From: Rhizobium ecuadorense
GTDB taxonomy: Bacteria; Pseudomonadota; Alphaproteobacteria; Rhizobiales; Rhizobiaceae
Assembly (NCBI RefSeq): GCF_001187535.1
Contig: NZ_LFIO01000512.1
Location: 1-38,792 of the forward strand
Direction of reading: 5' to 3'
DNA length: 38,792 nt
Part shown: positions 27,710 through 37,152 of the stretch, in pieces
Position numbering within the stretch: the first letter of the stretch is position 1
Layout of the letters: every line of letters begins with the position of its first letter
The notes under the pieces: model-generated
Told to the model about the DNA's origin: nothing
Databases searched by the model: none
What the model saw: only the letters and a program-made list of their open reading frames with translations
Position numbers and translations under genes: made by a program

Positions 27710-28749
27710 TGAACTCCGATCCTGTTGCCGTCACTGTCGAAATAGTAGAGCCGGCTGGGATCAAACCCGATGGATACGGCGGAATCAATTTTTGCCCGGA
27801 AATCCCGGCCGGTTTTGATTTCAAAGGTCTTCTCTGGGGTACGGACGGACAGGTAGGTGATGTCACCCGTCGGCTCGACGCCGTAAACGGTGCCCTGGAG
27901 ATTTTCGCCGCCGATCAGGCAATCCTCCGGCCGAAAGCCGAGGGTAACCTGACCGGATAGCTTTGCAGGGCAAGCGACCTTCACGCCAGGAGCCGAGAAA
28001 ATTCCATTGTGCGCAGAGCCCAACACCAAATTCATCGGCGGCGAGCCGATGAACCCTGCTACAAACGTATTTGCTGGATTTGAATAGATCTCATCGGGGG
28101 TGCCGATCTGCTGAATTATGCCTTTATTCATAATGACGATCCGATCGGCCAGCGTCATTGCCTCGATCTGGTCGTGCGTCACGTAAACTGTGGTCACCTT
28201 CAGGTCGCGCTGCATGTGCTTGATTTGGACGCGCATGCTGGCACGCAGCTTCGCATCGAGGTTCGAAAGCGGCTCGTCCATCAGAAAGACTTGCGGCTGG
28301 CGAACGATAGCGCGCGCGAGCGCGGCGCGCTGTCTCTGGCCACCCGAAAGCGCGCCGGGTTTGCGCTCGAGAAACGGCCCAAGTTCAACCATATCCGCGG
28401 CGCGACGAACAAGGCTGTCATGCTTGTCCTTCGGAATGCGTCTCATTCTGAGAGGAAACCTAATGTTCTCGTAGATAGACATGTTCGGGTACAGGGCGTA
28501 GCCTTGGAAAACCATCGCGACATCTCGATCGCGGGCATCAACCTCGTTCACAACGTTGCCGCCGATGCTTATCTCGCCCCCGGTAGGATGTTCCAGACCA
28601 GCAATCATGCGCATGGTCGTGGTCTTTCCGCAGCCCGACGGCCCCAAGAGGACCAGAAACTCCTCATCGGCGATATCGAGAGTGACATCCTGAACGCCAA
28701 AGAAGGCGCCAAAGCTCTTCACGACGTTCTTAAGTTCAATAGAAGCCAT
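27706..28749 (-). CDS. ABC sugar importer ATPase (CUT1, MalK/UgpC type)
   Basis: This 347-residue ATPase has Walker A G-P-S-G-C-G-K-T-T near residue 36, signature L-S-G-G-Q-R-Q-R near 134, Walker B V-F-L-M-D-E-P-L-S-N-L-D-A near 153, and a C-terminal TOBE-like regulatory domain from about 240. It drives import through the two permeases directly upstream, and overlaps the kinase gene by 4 bp. Confidence 0.95.
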   Translation of the reverse strand: MASIELKNVVKSFGAFFGVQDVTLDIADEEFLVLLGPSGCGKTTTMRMIAGLEHPTGGEISIGGNVVNEVDARDRDVAMVFQGYALYPNMSIYENIRFPLRMRRIPKDKHDSLVRRAADMVELGPFLERKPGALSGGQRQRAALARAIVRQPQVFLMDEPLSNLDAKLRASMRVQIKHMQRDLKVTTVYVTHDQIEAMTLADRIVIMNKGIIQQIGTPDEIYSNPANTFVAGFIGSPPMNLVLGSAHNGIFSAPGVKVACPAKLSGQVTLGFRPEDCLIGGENLQGTVYGVEPTGDITYLSVRTPEKTFEIKTGRDFRAKIDSAVSIGFDPSRLYYFDSDGNRIGVQ

Positions 28750-28753
28750 GGAA

Positions 28754-29596
28754 TTATCCTTTCACTGCGCCCATCGTTAGGCCGCGCGAGAGATGCTTCT
28801 GGATCAGGACAACGAGGATCAAGATCGGAGCGAATGCGAGGAACGAGACGAGTGCGATTGCGTTGTAGATCACCCCATCGGAGCCGCCTGTGAAGTTGGC
28901 GAGGGCAACGGACATCGTGTAAGCCTTTGAGGTCGACGCGATGAGAAGGGTGAACAAGAATTCGTTGATTGCGAAGATCGCCGCTATTACCGCAGCGGTG
29001 ATAATGCCGGGTAGGCAAGCCGGGATCATGATTTCCCAAAGAATGGTCAAGTCCCCGGCGCCATCGGTGCGTGCCGCGTCCTCCAACTCCTTCGGAATAT
29101 CCAGCATGTAGCTGCGAATGATCCAGGTGACGAGGCTGAGATTGATGGCCGCGTAAATGAGCATCAAAGCCCAGACGGAATCCAGCAAGCCCATATTTTT
29201 GAACAGAAAGAAGATGGGCACCGCAACGATGGCCGGCGCCATCATTCGCGTGGACAGGATGTAGAAACCGATGTCCTCGCGGCCACGGAACTCATAGCGA
29301 GCCAACGCGAAGGCTGCGGGAATAGCCAGCAGCAGATCAATGACGACAGAGCCCGCCACTGCAACGACGGAATTTCGCAGATACGAAGCTATAGGCCAAT
29401 CGCTGACGAGCAGGCGCCAGGCGTCCAAACTCCACGTCGGCCAGTAAATCGGCCTTGGCACGATAATTTCAGTTCTTGGTCTGAACCCTATTGTGAGGAA
29501 CCAGATGATCGGAACAAGGCAAACAAGGGCCCAGGCGCCAAGTATGATGTAGCGAAGAAGGAAGCTTTCGCCGCCGTTTTTTCGAATACTAGCCAT
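28754..29596 (-). CDS. ABC sugar importer permease (CUT1, MalG type)
   Basis: This 280-residue membrane protein has about six transmembrane segments and the EAA loop E-D-A-A-R-T-D-G-A-G near residue 173, which docks the ATPase. It lies 1 bp after the sister permease. It is the second membrane subunit of the importer. Confidence 0.94.
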   Translation of the reverse strand: MASIRKNGGESFLLRYIILGAWALVCLVPIIWFLTIGFRPRTEIIVPRPIYWPTWSLDAWRLLVSDWPIASYLRNSVVAVAGSVVIDLLLAIPAAFALARYEFRGREDIGFYILSTRMMAPAIVAVPIFFLFKNMGLLDSVWALMLIYAAINLSLVTWIIRSYMLDIPKELEDAARTDGAGDLTILWEIMIPACLPGIITAAVIAAIFAINEFLFTLLIASTSKAYTMSVALANFTGGSDGVIYNAIALVSFLAFAPILILVVLIQKHLSRGLTMGAVKG

Positions 29597-29597
29597 A

Positions 29598-30545
29598 TCA
29601 TGATTTCCCAGATTTGAATGCGCGCTTGACGACAGTTTGAGCGATGGCGATCGTAAAGATCAGCATCAGCACCGATGCCGCGGATGCGTATCCGAAATTG
29701 AACATCCTGAAGCCTTGACGATAGATGAAGAAGCTCATCGTCTCCGTTGCCCCGCCCGGCGTGCCTTGGGTCATGATGTAGACGTTCGTGAACATCGTCG
29801 TGATGTCGATGCCGCGCAGCGTTACGGCAACCACGATGATAGGCCTCATCATCGGCAGTGAGATGTTCCAGAAAATGGCGCTCCAACTTGCCCCGTCCAA
29901 TCGAGCCGCTTCCTCGATTTCCTCGTCCTGCCCTTGAAGGGCTCCGACGAAGATGATGAAAAGAAACGGTGTCCACTGCCATACGTCCGCGACAATCAGG
30001 GTCAACCTTGCCAACCAAATAGACGCAAGCCAGTCGACATTATTGGAGACTACTCCAATCGACATGAGGATATCGGAAATCACCCGGCCATCATTGAACG
30101 CAAGCTTCCAGATGAACGCCACTGCCGACGGCATGAACAGCATCGGCATGAGGAAGATAATTCGCCAACCGCGGACAAAGGGGTCTCGGTAACAGAAGAA
30201 GGCCACAGCCATCGCGATCACCGATTGCAGGGCCAATGAGATGCCGCCAATGACGGCAGTGTTCCCTAAAGCAGCCCAGAATTCACGATCCTGGATGATC
30301 CGCGTGTAGTTGCCGAGCCCGATCCAAGACCAATTGACGAACTTGACGACAAAGAGGCTTTGATACATCGCGAATAGACCCGGATATAGGGTGATCGCGA
30401 GTAGATAGGCTACGGCAGGTCCAACCAAGAGATACGGGAAGACCTTCCTCGCCGTAGCCGAACGGGGACGAGGTCTAGCGGGTAACTTTACGGTGGAGGC
30501 GGCGAACGCCGCCTCCGTTTCAAGCCTTTGAGTTGAATGTGTCAT
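29598..30545 (-). CDS. ABC sugar importer permease (CUT1, MalF type)
   Basis: This 315-residue membrane protein has a cytoplasmic N-terminus rich in basic residues, then six transmembrane segments and the EAA loop E-E-A-A-R-L-D-G-A-S near residue 216. It follows the binding protein by 4 bp. It pairs with the MalG-type permease next to it. Confidence 0.94.
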   Translation of the reverse strand: MTHSTQRLETEAAFAASTVKLPARPRPRSATARKVFPYLLVGPAVAYLLAITLYPGLFAMYQSLFVVKFVNWSWIGLGNYTRIIQDREFWAALGNTAVIGGISLALQSVIAMAVAFFCYRDPFVRGWRIIFLMPMLFMPSAVAFIWKLAFNDGRVISDILMSIGVVSNNVDWLASIWLARLTLIVADVWQWTPFLFIIFVGALQGQDEEIEEAARLDGASWSAIFWNISLPMMRPIIVVAVTLRGIDITTMFTNVYIMTQGTPGGATETMSFFIYRQGFRMFNFGYASAASVLMLIFTIAIAQTVVKRAFKSGKS

Positions 30546-30549
30546 GATC

Positions 30550-32106
30550 TTAGAAAGGCAGTGCCTTACCCTTGCCTACGTAGAGGCCAGGCTCCGCGTC
30601 CGAGTAAGCAATCGGGGCGCTTCCACCGGAGAAGCCATTCTTCTCCAGAATGCTCTTCCAGGCTTTTTGCCCATTCTCGAGGGCTTCCTTGGCTGAAATC
30701 TGACCGGTGACCGCCCGGTTAATTTCATTCCCGAGCGCCTGCTCCATTTCGAACATCCCTGGAATACGGGGCGCGCACCACGCATGTTCCAAACTGTCCG
30801 CCCACACCTTCATGGGCTGGCTGACGGCGCGGAGACGTTCGTTGGCAAGAACGGACCGGTAGCCTGGAGCAACACCATTCGCATTCGCTTCGTTCATCGC
30901 CATGATAGACGAAGTCGTGAGGAATGCGAGCATAAGGAACGCGCCCTCGGGGTTTTGCGATGTGGCTGCAACGCAGGAGGTCGATCCGGCAATATTCGGC
31001 GGCGCGAATACGCCACCTGAAATGCGGGGCTCATAGATCGTAACAAAATCATCGACGATCTTCGACTGATCAGGCCGCATGGCCTGGGTGCCGCTGTCCT
31101 GCCAGCTGATATTTGCTGCAACCTGGCCGCCAAGCCAGGCGGCTCGGTTTTCACCCCAGCCGGCGCCGGACACGCCTTCGATGGCGTTTTTCTGAAGAGC
31201 CATGATGATATCCATGGCCTTCATTCCGGCATCACTCGTGAGCTGCGGATTCCATTGATTGTCGAACAAGGAAAGGCCGGCTTGCGCCGCGATATGTTCC
31301 CAGGTGTAAGTCGCCCAGAAACCACGGGCCGCCATCAGGCCAACGCCGGCTACACCGCCGCCGAGTTTATTTGCTTCGGCAGTGATGCGAATGAGTTCGT
31401 CGTAGGTTGGCACGGATTGAGCTCGGTCGATGGAGCCGCCGAGAATTTTCTCCATGATCGACTTGCGCAGATGCACCATTTGGACGTCGCAGTCGAACGG
31501 AATACCAACCAGCTTGCCGCCGACATAGCCGTAGTTCAGCCGATAAGTATCGTAAAAGTCGTCGAGCGGCAGTTTCCACTTCTCGGCATATTCGCTGAGG
31601 TCGGCCAGGAAGCCTGGGCCGGCGAAATCACCGAGCCAGGGCGAGAAGAACTGCAGCGCGTCGAAGGATGCGTTTCCGGAAATGAATTCTGAAACCGCCT
31701 TGTCGTAAAAGCTGTCGTCAGGGATCGGGACAAGTTCCACCTTGATGCCGGACAGCTGTTCAAAGGGCTTGAGCCCCTCGGCAGCTGACTCCTGGTCGGC
31801 GGCGCCTACGGCAAATCTGACCGTTTTTCCGCTCTGCTCCGAGCGAACCTTTTCCCAATCGACCGTACGGATCCAGTCTTTCGCCGGATCCCACAGCGGA
31901 TCGTTCGACATTTTGTAGAGCTTCTGGTAGTCCTCGCGGACATAGTCTTTGACCGAAATCTTGTCCAAAACCGCCTGCACATCCGGCAGACCGGATTGCG
32001 CAAACGCGGGCAGCTTGAGGGCCGAGGCCGCGCCCGCGGCGAGCCCAAAAGCTGCGGTATGCCTGAGGAATCCACGGCGCGATACGCCGGAACTTAAGAC
32101 TGTCAT
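30550..32106 (-). CDS. Extracellular solute-binding protein, family 1, Tat-exported
   Basis: This 518-residue periplasmic binding protein has a Tat signal: S-R-R-G-F-L-R near residue 8, a hydrophobic stretch, and a likely cut after A-F-A-Q. The mature part is a long family-1 fold, larger than the usual 400-430 residues. It is first in the leftward operon and should catch the substrate for the CUT1 importer. Tat export suggests folding before secretion. The ligand is unknown. Confidence 0.92.
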   Translation of the reverse strand: MTVLSSGVSRRGFLRHTAAFGLAAGAASALKLPAFAQSGLPDVQAVLDKISVKDYVREDYQKLYKMSNDPLWDPAKDWIRTVDWEKVRSEQSGKTVRFAVGAADQESAAEGLKPFEQLSGIKVELVPIPDDSFYDKAVSEFISGNASFDALQFFSPWLGDFAGPGFLADLSEYAEKWKLPLDDFYDTYRLNYGYVGGKLVGIPFDCDVQMVHLRKSIMEKILGGSIDRAQSVPTYDELIRITAEANKLGGGVAGVGLMAARGFWATYTWEHIAAQAGLSLFDNQWNPQLTSDAGMKAMDIIMALQKNAIEGVSGAGWGENRAAWLGGQVAANISWQDSGTQAMRPDQSKIVDDFVTIYEPRISGGVFAPPNIAGSTSCVAATSQNPEGAFLMLAFLTTSSIMAMNEANANGVAPGYRSVLANERLRAVSQPMKVWADSLEHAWCAPRIPGMFEMEQALGNEINRAVTGQISAKEALENGQKAWKSILEKNGFSGGSAPIAYSDAEPGLYVGKGKALPF

Positions 32107-32220
32107 GATGTTATTCCTCCCAATCTGAATAAATCAGCTGAATGCCAATGGAGGCAAGACCGTTTCGGCGCGGCCTCCACTCCGCTCCATCATAGCACTT
32201 ATCCGCTCGATGGTGCGAAC

Positions 32221-32266
32221 ATTTGCTATCGAGAAACACAATGTGTTCATAAGCGACGGCTGTCAA
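32221..32266 (-). promoter_or_regulatory. Putative promoter and SorC operator of the importer operon
   Basis: On the minus strand, TTGACA (32261-32266) and a weak CATTGT (32238-32243) are 17 bp apart. The -10 overlaps ACACAATGTGT, an 11-bp palindrome at 32236-32246. Bases 32221-32245 match the operator-like repeat at 33732-33756 at 17 of 25 positions. I infer a shared SorC site. Confidence 0.5.
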
Positions 32267-32304
32267 CCCATTTTTTCTACCGGCCTTCAGTATAATTATC
32301 GAAC

Positions 32305-32331
32305 ATTATGCATCAATAACACAACTTTGTG
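32305..32331. promoter_or_regulatory. Third, degenerate copy of the putative SorC site
   Basis: This stretch shares ATT-TGC-ATC and AACACAA blocks with the sites at 32221 and 33732 if short gaps are allowed. It is preceded by GAACATT, as is the first. It lies in the divergent region before the SorC gene and could mediate autoregulation. The rest of 32107-32505 shows no gene. Confidence 0.35.
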
Positions 32332-32505
32332 CAGTGCAGCGCTGCGGCATGCCACTGCTTCTTGCCGACCTATCCACTGAGAGATAAATCTTGTACACGA
32401 CACAAAATTCAGAATGCGATGACGGGGCGCTGACTTCGCGGGAAGAGGGCTGAATCCCGCGCCATATCATCCGCGCCGACTGAGACACATCCGAAAGGAA
32501 GCTAG

Positions 32506-33501
32506 ATGCAGACCACGCCGACAGTTGTCATGGTCCAGAGTGATTCTGAAAGGCTTCGGGCGCGAGTGGCGTGGCTCTACCACATAGAGAATTACACGCA
32601 GCAAGACATCGCCGCCCAGCTTGGCATCAATCGCGTAATGGTCGTTCGACTTCTTGCGGAAGCGCGTCGCCGTAACGAAGTGCGCGTTACCATATCCTCG
32701 CCGCTTTCCGATATGATCGCTCTTGAAAGAGAACTGGAGACGACGTTTGGGATCAAGCAGGTCATCGTTGCGCCCTTCGCTGATACGGAAGGCGATCCAA
32801 CCAAGGTGATTGCGGCAGCTGCGGGAACGCTGATTACCGGATTGATGCATTCCGGCATGATCGTTGGCGTGGGTTGGGGGCGCACCCTTTATAATACATT
32901 GCCGTTTATTGCCGGCGCCGCCCTCGACGACTTTCGCGTCGTCTCGCTCCTCGGAGGCATTTCGGCTGCTCGTCGCTTCAATCCTGCGGAGTTTGCCTGG
33001 CAGTTCGCGGAGCTTTTTAAGGGCGAAGGCTTTCTTGTCACAGCACCGGCCGTGGTGGATAGCCCCGAGACGAAGCATGCACTGCTGGAAAGATGCGGCC
33101 TAGCCGCGATTTTCGAAATGGCAGACAAGCTCGACGTCGCACTTCTCTCGGTCGGAGGCATCTCCACACTGACGACGAGCTACCGCACCGGCTATCTGAG
33201 CGAGGCGGACCGCCGCTCTTTGATAGACGCTGGCGCCGTCGGAGATGTGCTTTATAACTTCATCGACAAGGACGGCAACGTTATCGACCATGAGGTTAAT
33301 GCTCGGGTTATATCGGTGAACCTCGAGCGATTGCGGCGCACGCCGGAGCGCATTTTGATCTCCGGGGGACCAGAAAAGCTGGCCGCACTCCGGGCATCCC
33401 TTATGACAATCAAGCCTACGACCTTCGTAACGGATGAGCAGACGGCGGGCGCTCTGCTAACCTTGATGGCAACCGATCCCGCCGAGCGCGAACGACCCTA
33501 G
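32506..33501 (+). CDS. SorC-family sugar-responsive regulator
   Basis: This 331-residue regulator has an N-terminal helix-turn-helix (Y-T-Q-Q-D-I-A-A-Q-L-G-I-N-R-V-M-V) at about residues 29-50. A SorC/DeoR-type sugar-phosphate-binding domain follows, with G-V-G-W-G-R-T-L near 123 and late G-G-P-E-K-L near 288. The ribosome site AGGAAG is 4 bp from ATG 32506. It lies between two operons that carry related operator-like repeats, so it probably controls both. SorC proteins usually respond to a phosphorylated pathway intermediate. Confidence 0.92.
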   Translation: MQTTPTVVMVQSDSERLRARVAWLYHIENYTQQDIAAQLGINRVMVVRLLAEARRRNEVRVTISSPLSDMIALERELETTFGIKQVIVAPFADTEGDPTKVIAAAAGTLITGLMHSGMIVGVGWGRTLYNTLPFIAGAALDDFRVVSLLGGISAARRFNPAEFAWQFAELFKGEGFLVTAPAVVDSPETKHALLERCGLAAIFEMADKLDVALLSVGGISTLTTSYRTGYLSEADRRSLIDAGAVGDVLYNFIDKDGNVIDHEVNARVISVNLERLRRTPERILISGGPEKLAALRASLMTIKPTTFVTDEQTAGALLTLMATDPAERERP

Positions 33502-33731
33502 AGCCTTTCGCGCATCGGGTCCCGCGCACTGCTCCGCAGATCCGCACGCTGTTAAACCGCAGTGCAAAAAATCGTTTCGATAAAAATCGTTGACCGCAGC
33601 GGCGCCATGCTCCTCGGTCGTCGGCACCTGCGCACGCGCAGGCTCGTCTCAATGTTCATATTTGCAACAAAAGTTCTTCAGCACCCGCCAATCGGCGTGA
33701 ATTTGTTCGAAATTCCGAACTGCAAGAACAT
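33502..33731. other. Intergenic stretch with small inverted repeats
   Basis: A hairpin CCTGCG/CGCAGG with a 4-nt loop lies at 33627-33642. A wider repeat pairs GCACTGC near 33528 with GCAGTGC near 33560, just before an A-run. Either could help end sorC transcription, but neither has a proper U-tract. No gene is visible. Confidence 0.35.
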
Positions 33732-33765
33732 ATTTGTTGACGATATAACAAATGTACAGTACCAA
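33732..33765 (+). promoter_or_regulatory. Promoter and palindromic operator of the DRL operon
   Basis: A perfect inverted repeat ATTTGTT-N8-AACAAAT spans 33732-33753. A -35-like TTGACG (33737-33742) lies inside it, and a -10-like TACCAA (33760-33765) follows at 17 bp. The palindrome over the promoter suggests repression by the adjacent SorC protein. Confidence 0.6.
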
Positions 33766-33794
33766 TTGCCTCGAATGAATTCGGGAGGATTGGA

Positions 33795-35120
33795 ATGCCC
33801 ATTAACGTTGCGCCAACCGGGCTTGCACGCGATCTCGTGCGTCGAGAGACCGAGGGAAAACCTATTCGCATTGGGTTGATTGGGAGCGGGGAGATGGGCA
33901 CTGACATCGTAACCCGCGTTGCCCACATGCCCGGTATCGAGATCGGGGCAATCTGCGATCTCAACGTCGTCCGCGCTCGCGAGGCCGTTGATATCGCTTA
34001 CCGGACCGACGGCCATCATCGCGAAGCCGCGACCGCTGACCAACTCAACGATGTGATCGAAGCCGGTAAGATCGCCATCACCGCCGACGCCACCAATATC
34101 CTCAACAGCGGATTGATCGATGTTGTCGTCGATGCCACGGGTGTCCCGGCTGTCGGTGCGGAAATCGGCCTTTCGGCCATGGAGCACGGCAAGCACCTCG
34201 TGATGATGAACGTCGAAGCGGACGTCACGATCGGCGCCTATCTCAAAAGCGAGGCCGAGCGACTTGGCGTTACTTATTCACTCGGCGCCGGAGATGAACC
34301 GTCGTCTTGCATCGAGCTGATCGAGTTTGTTTCGGCGATGGGCCATCCGATCGTTGCCGCAGGCAAGGGCAAAAACAACCCCTTGAACATCGACGCGGTC
34401 CCGGACCAATACGCCGAAGAAGCGGCGCGTCGCAACATGAACGTTCGCATGCTTGTCGAGTTCGTGGACGGCTCGAAAACCATGGTGGAAATGGCCGCCA
34501 TCGCAAACGCGACAGGACTTGTGCCGGATAAACCTGGCATGCACGGTCCGGCGGCCACGCTTGACGAATTGTCGAAGGTCCTCGTGCCCGAAAAAGACGG
34601 CGGCGTGCTCTCAAAGATCGGCGTCGTCGATTATTCAATTGGCAAGGGTGTAGCCCCTGGCGTCTTCGTCGTTGCGGACATGTCGCATCCGCGGATCTCG
34701 GAGCGCATGGAAGATCTCAAGATGGGGAAGGGGCCGTATTTCACCTTCCACCGGCCATATCATCTTACGTCACTGGAAGTGCCGCTCACATGTGCCCGTG
34801 TCGTTCTTTATGGGAAGCCGGACATGGTCCCTCTTTCCACCCCTGTCGCCGAGGTGTGTGCGGTGGCCAAGAAGGATCTTCAGCCCGGCGAAAAGCTCGA
34901 TGCAATCGGCGAGTACTGCTATCGCGCATGGATCATGACCGCGCCTGAAGCGCGAAGCGCCGCCGCTATTCCTTGCGGAATGTTGCAAGGGGGCAAGGTT
35001 ACCGCGCCGATCAAGAAGGGCGAGTTGATTACCTACAGCAACGCATCTGTCGCGGAAGGCTCTCGTCTTGCAGCCTTGCGCGCCAAGCAAGACGCGCTTG
35101 TTTACGGCAGGGAGGCATAA
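33795..35120 (+). CDS. DXR-like (DRL) reductoisomerase/oxidoreductase
   Basis: This 441-residue protein has an N-terminal homoserine-dehydrogenase-like Rossmann fold (G-S-G-E-M-G at residues 30-35), a central catalytic domain and a C-terminal SAF-like segment (about 350-420). This is the layout of DRL, the alternative 1-deoxy-D-xylulose 5-phosphate reductoisomerase described in Brucella. Asp55 ends the second strand (A-I-C-D-L-N), a feature that usually favours NAD over NADP. GGAGG precedes ATG 33795. It is the first gene of an operon with an acetoin-dehydrogenase-like complex and abuts E1 alpha, a catabolic setting. I infer that it interconverts a branched polyol phosphate and a 1-deoxyketose phosphate. 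The exact substrate is open. Confidence 0.78.
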   Translation: MPINVAPTGLARDLVRRETEGKPIRIGLIGSGEMGTDIVTRVAHMPGIEIGAICDLNVVRAREAVDIAYRTDGHHREAATADQLNDVIEAGKIAITADATNILNSGLIDVVVDATGVPAVGAEIGLSAMEHGKHLVMMNVEADVTIGAYLKSEAERLGVTYSLGAGDEPSSCIELIEFVSAMGHPIVAAGKGKNNPLNIDAVPDQYAEEAARRNMNVRMLVEFVDGSKTMVEMAAIANATGLVPDKPGMHGPAATLDELSKVLVPEKDGGVLSKIGVVDYSIGKGVAPGVFVVADMSHPRISERMEDLKMGKGPYFTFHRPYHLTSLEVPLTCARVVLYGKPDMVPLSTPVAEVCAVAKKDLQPGEKLDAIGEYCYRAWIMTAPEARSAAAIPCGMLQGGKVTAPIKKGELITYSNASVAEGSRLAALRAKQDALVYGREA

Positions 35121-36152
35121 ATGGCGAATTCAGCAAGAGTGATGAAGAGTGCCGATCCCAGCAATCTGCCCTTCATCTACCGACAATATCCTCGCGAGCA
35201 GTTGCTGGACGCTCTTCGGAAGATGCACCTCATCCGCCAGTTCGAAGAGGGCGCTGAGGAGAGTTACACACGTGGCCTCATCCACGGGACGATGCATCTG
35301 TCAATCGGCCAGGAAGCAAGCGCCATGGGCGTTTGCCTCCCGCTGACACAACAGGATCAGATCACCTCGACCCATCGGGGCCACGGCCACTGCATCGCCA
35401 AGGGCGCGGATGTCAAGCGCATGTTCGCGGAGTTTTTCGGCAAGACGACCGGTTATTGCGCCGGCCGCGGCGGCTCCATGCATATTGCGGACGTTACGAC
35501 CGGCAATCTCGGCGCGAACGGAATTGTCGGAGGCGGTTTGCCCATCGCCGTTGGTGCGGCGCTGACATCCAAGCGGCTAAAAACCGGAAAGGTGGTCATC
35601 TGCTTCTTTGGCGACGGTGCAAACAACGAAGGTGCCTTCCACGAAGCCTTGAACATGGCTGCCGTTTGGAAGCTGCCGGTCATTTTCGTTTGTGAAAACA
35701 ACGGCTACGGCATGTCGACCTCGACCGCGCGCTCCACGGCGGTTGCCAATATCGCCGACCGCGCCGCCGCTTACAGCATGCCGGGCGTCATCGTCGACGG
35801 GAACGTGCTCTCCGAGGTGGCCGAAGCCACTCACAATGCCGTTGAACGCGCCAAGCGCGGCGAGGGGCCATCACTCATCGAATGCAAAACCTATCGGTAC
35901 CGCGGTCACTCCAAGAGCGATCGAAACCGCTACCGCACGAAAGACGAAATCGACGACTGGATGAGCAACCGCGATCCTATCGTCCGGTTCGAAACACAAC
36001 TGCGCGAATTCGGCGTCGCAAATGACGCGGAGCTGGAGGCAATCCGCCAATCGGTTCGCGATGAGATCGCAGCAGGTATTGAATTTGCAAAGGCAAGTCC
36101 GGCCCCTGACGTCTCTGAGTTGGCTGAGAATGTTTATACGGAGCAGGCATAA
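35121..36152 (+). CDS. Acetoin-dehydrogenase-type E1 alpha subunit
   Basis: This 343-residue thiamine-diphosphate enzyme subunit has R-G-G-S-M-H-I-A-D near residue 115. The TPP/Mg motif starts at G-D-G-A-N-N-E-G near 165 and ends at E-N-N-G-Y-G. The family covers pyruvate, acetoin and branched-chain dehydrogenases; length and motifs fit AcoA/PdhA. The start directly follows the DRL stop. With E1 beta it should attack an acyloin or 2-oxo acid and pass the acyl group to E2. Confidence 0.88.
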   Translation: MANSARVMKSADPSNLPFIYRQYPREQLLDALRKMHLIRQFEEGAEESYTRGLIHGTMHLSIGQEASAMGVCLPLTQQDQITSTHRGHGHCIAKGADVKRMFAEFFGKTTGYCAGRGGSMHIADVTTGNLGANGIVGGGLPIAVGAALTSKRLKTGKVVICFFGDGANNEGAFHEALNMAAVWKLPVIFVCENNGYGMSTSTARSTAVANIADRAAAYSMPGVIVDGNVLSEVAEATHNAVERAKRGEGPSLIECKTYRYRGHSKSDRNRYRTKDEIDDWMSNRDPIVRFETQLREFGVANDAELEAIRQSVRDEIAAGIEFAKASPAPDVSELAENVYTEQA

Positions 36153-37151
36153 ATGGACACCGGTGTTCGAGAACTCAGCTACTCCCAGGCGATCCAAGAA
36201 GCGATGGCCATCGCGATGGAGGCGGACGAGCGCGTCGTTTTGATGGGCGAGGACATCGGCGTCTACGGTGGCGCCTTTCAAGTGACCGGCGACCTCATCG
36301 ACAGGTTCGGCCCGGATCGCGTCATGGACACTCCGATTTCTGAACTTGGCGGCGCAGGCGTGGCGGTCGGTGCGGCGATGACGGGACTGAGGCCGATATT
36401 CGAGTTTCAGTTCTCGGATTTCGCGGCCCTTGCGATGGAGCAAATCGTCAACCAGGCCGCAAAAATGCGCTACATGCTCGGCGGCGAAGTGTCAGTGCCG
36501 GTTGTTATGCGGTTTCCAGCCGGCTCTGGGACCGGGGCTGCCGCCCAGCATAGCCAGAGCCTCGAGGCTTGGTTGGGACATGTGCCAGGTTTGAAGGTCG
36601 TCCAGCCCGCCACTCCACACGATGTTAAGGGGATGCTGCTTGCCGCTGTCGCCGACCCCGATCCGGTGATGATCTTTGAACACAAGCTCCTGTATAAAAT
36701 GAAGGGACCGGTTCCCGAAGGTCACTACACGGTTCCTCTCGATAAGGCAGAGGTCCGTCGACAGGGTAAAGATCTCAGCATCGTCGCGACGTCGATCATG
36801 GTTCATAAAGCCCTCGACGCGGCCGAACAACTGGCTGCCGAAGGAATTGACATCGAAGTGATCGACCTCCGTTCGGTGCGGCCGATCGATCGGGCGACCG
36901 TGATCGCAAGCGTGAAAAAGACGACGAAGCTCCTTTGCGTGTATGAAGGCGTTAAGACACTTGGGGTCGGCGCAGAAATAAGTGCCATGATCGCCGAAAG
37001 CGATGCGTTCGACTATCTGGATGCACCGATTGTCCGTCTAGGGGGCTCCGAAACGCCGATCCCGTATAATCCCGAGCTTGAGAAGGCTGCCGTTCCACAA
37101 GTCCCAGACATTTTGAGTGCAGCCCGGGATCTTGTGAGGGGAGGGAGATAG
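36153..37151 (+). CDS. Acetoin-dehydrogenase-type E1 beta subunit
   Basis: This 332-residue transketolase-like beta subunit has [12 protein letters not shown] near residue 30, F-Q-F-S-D-F-A near 88, and a C-terminal domain with [12 protein letters not shown] near 233. It carries no fused lipoyl domain. The ATG follows the E1 alpha stop with no gap. It forms the alpha2-beta2 E1 with the previous product. Confidence 0.9.
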   Translation: MDTGVRELSYSQAIQEAMAIAMEADERVVLMGEDIGVYGGAFQVTGDLIDRFGPDRVMDTPISELGGAGVAVGAAMTGLRPIFEFQFSDFAALAMEQIVNQAAKMRYMLGGEVSVPVVMRFPAGSGTGAAAQHSQSLEAWLGHVPGLKVVQPATPHDVKGMLLAAVADPDPVMIFEHKLLYKMKGPVPEGHYTVPLDKAEVRRQGKDLSIVATSIMVHKALDAAEQLAAEGIDIEVIDLRSVRPIDRATVIASVKKTTKLLCVYEGVKTLGVGAEISAMIAESDAFDYLDAPIVRLGGSETPIPYNPELEKAAVPQVPDILSAARDLVRGGR

Positions 37152-37152
37152 C

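Noticed and set aside
33795..35120. Calling this gene homoserine dehydrogenase
   Set aside because: The Rossmann part is similar, but the C-terminal SAF-like segment and the length fit DRL, and the operon is catabolic.
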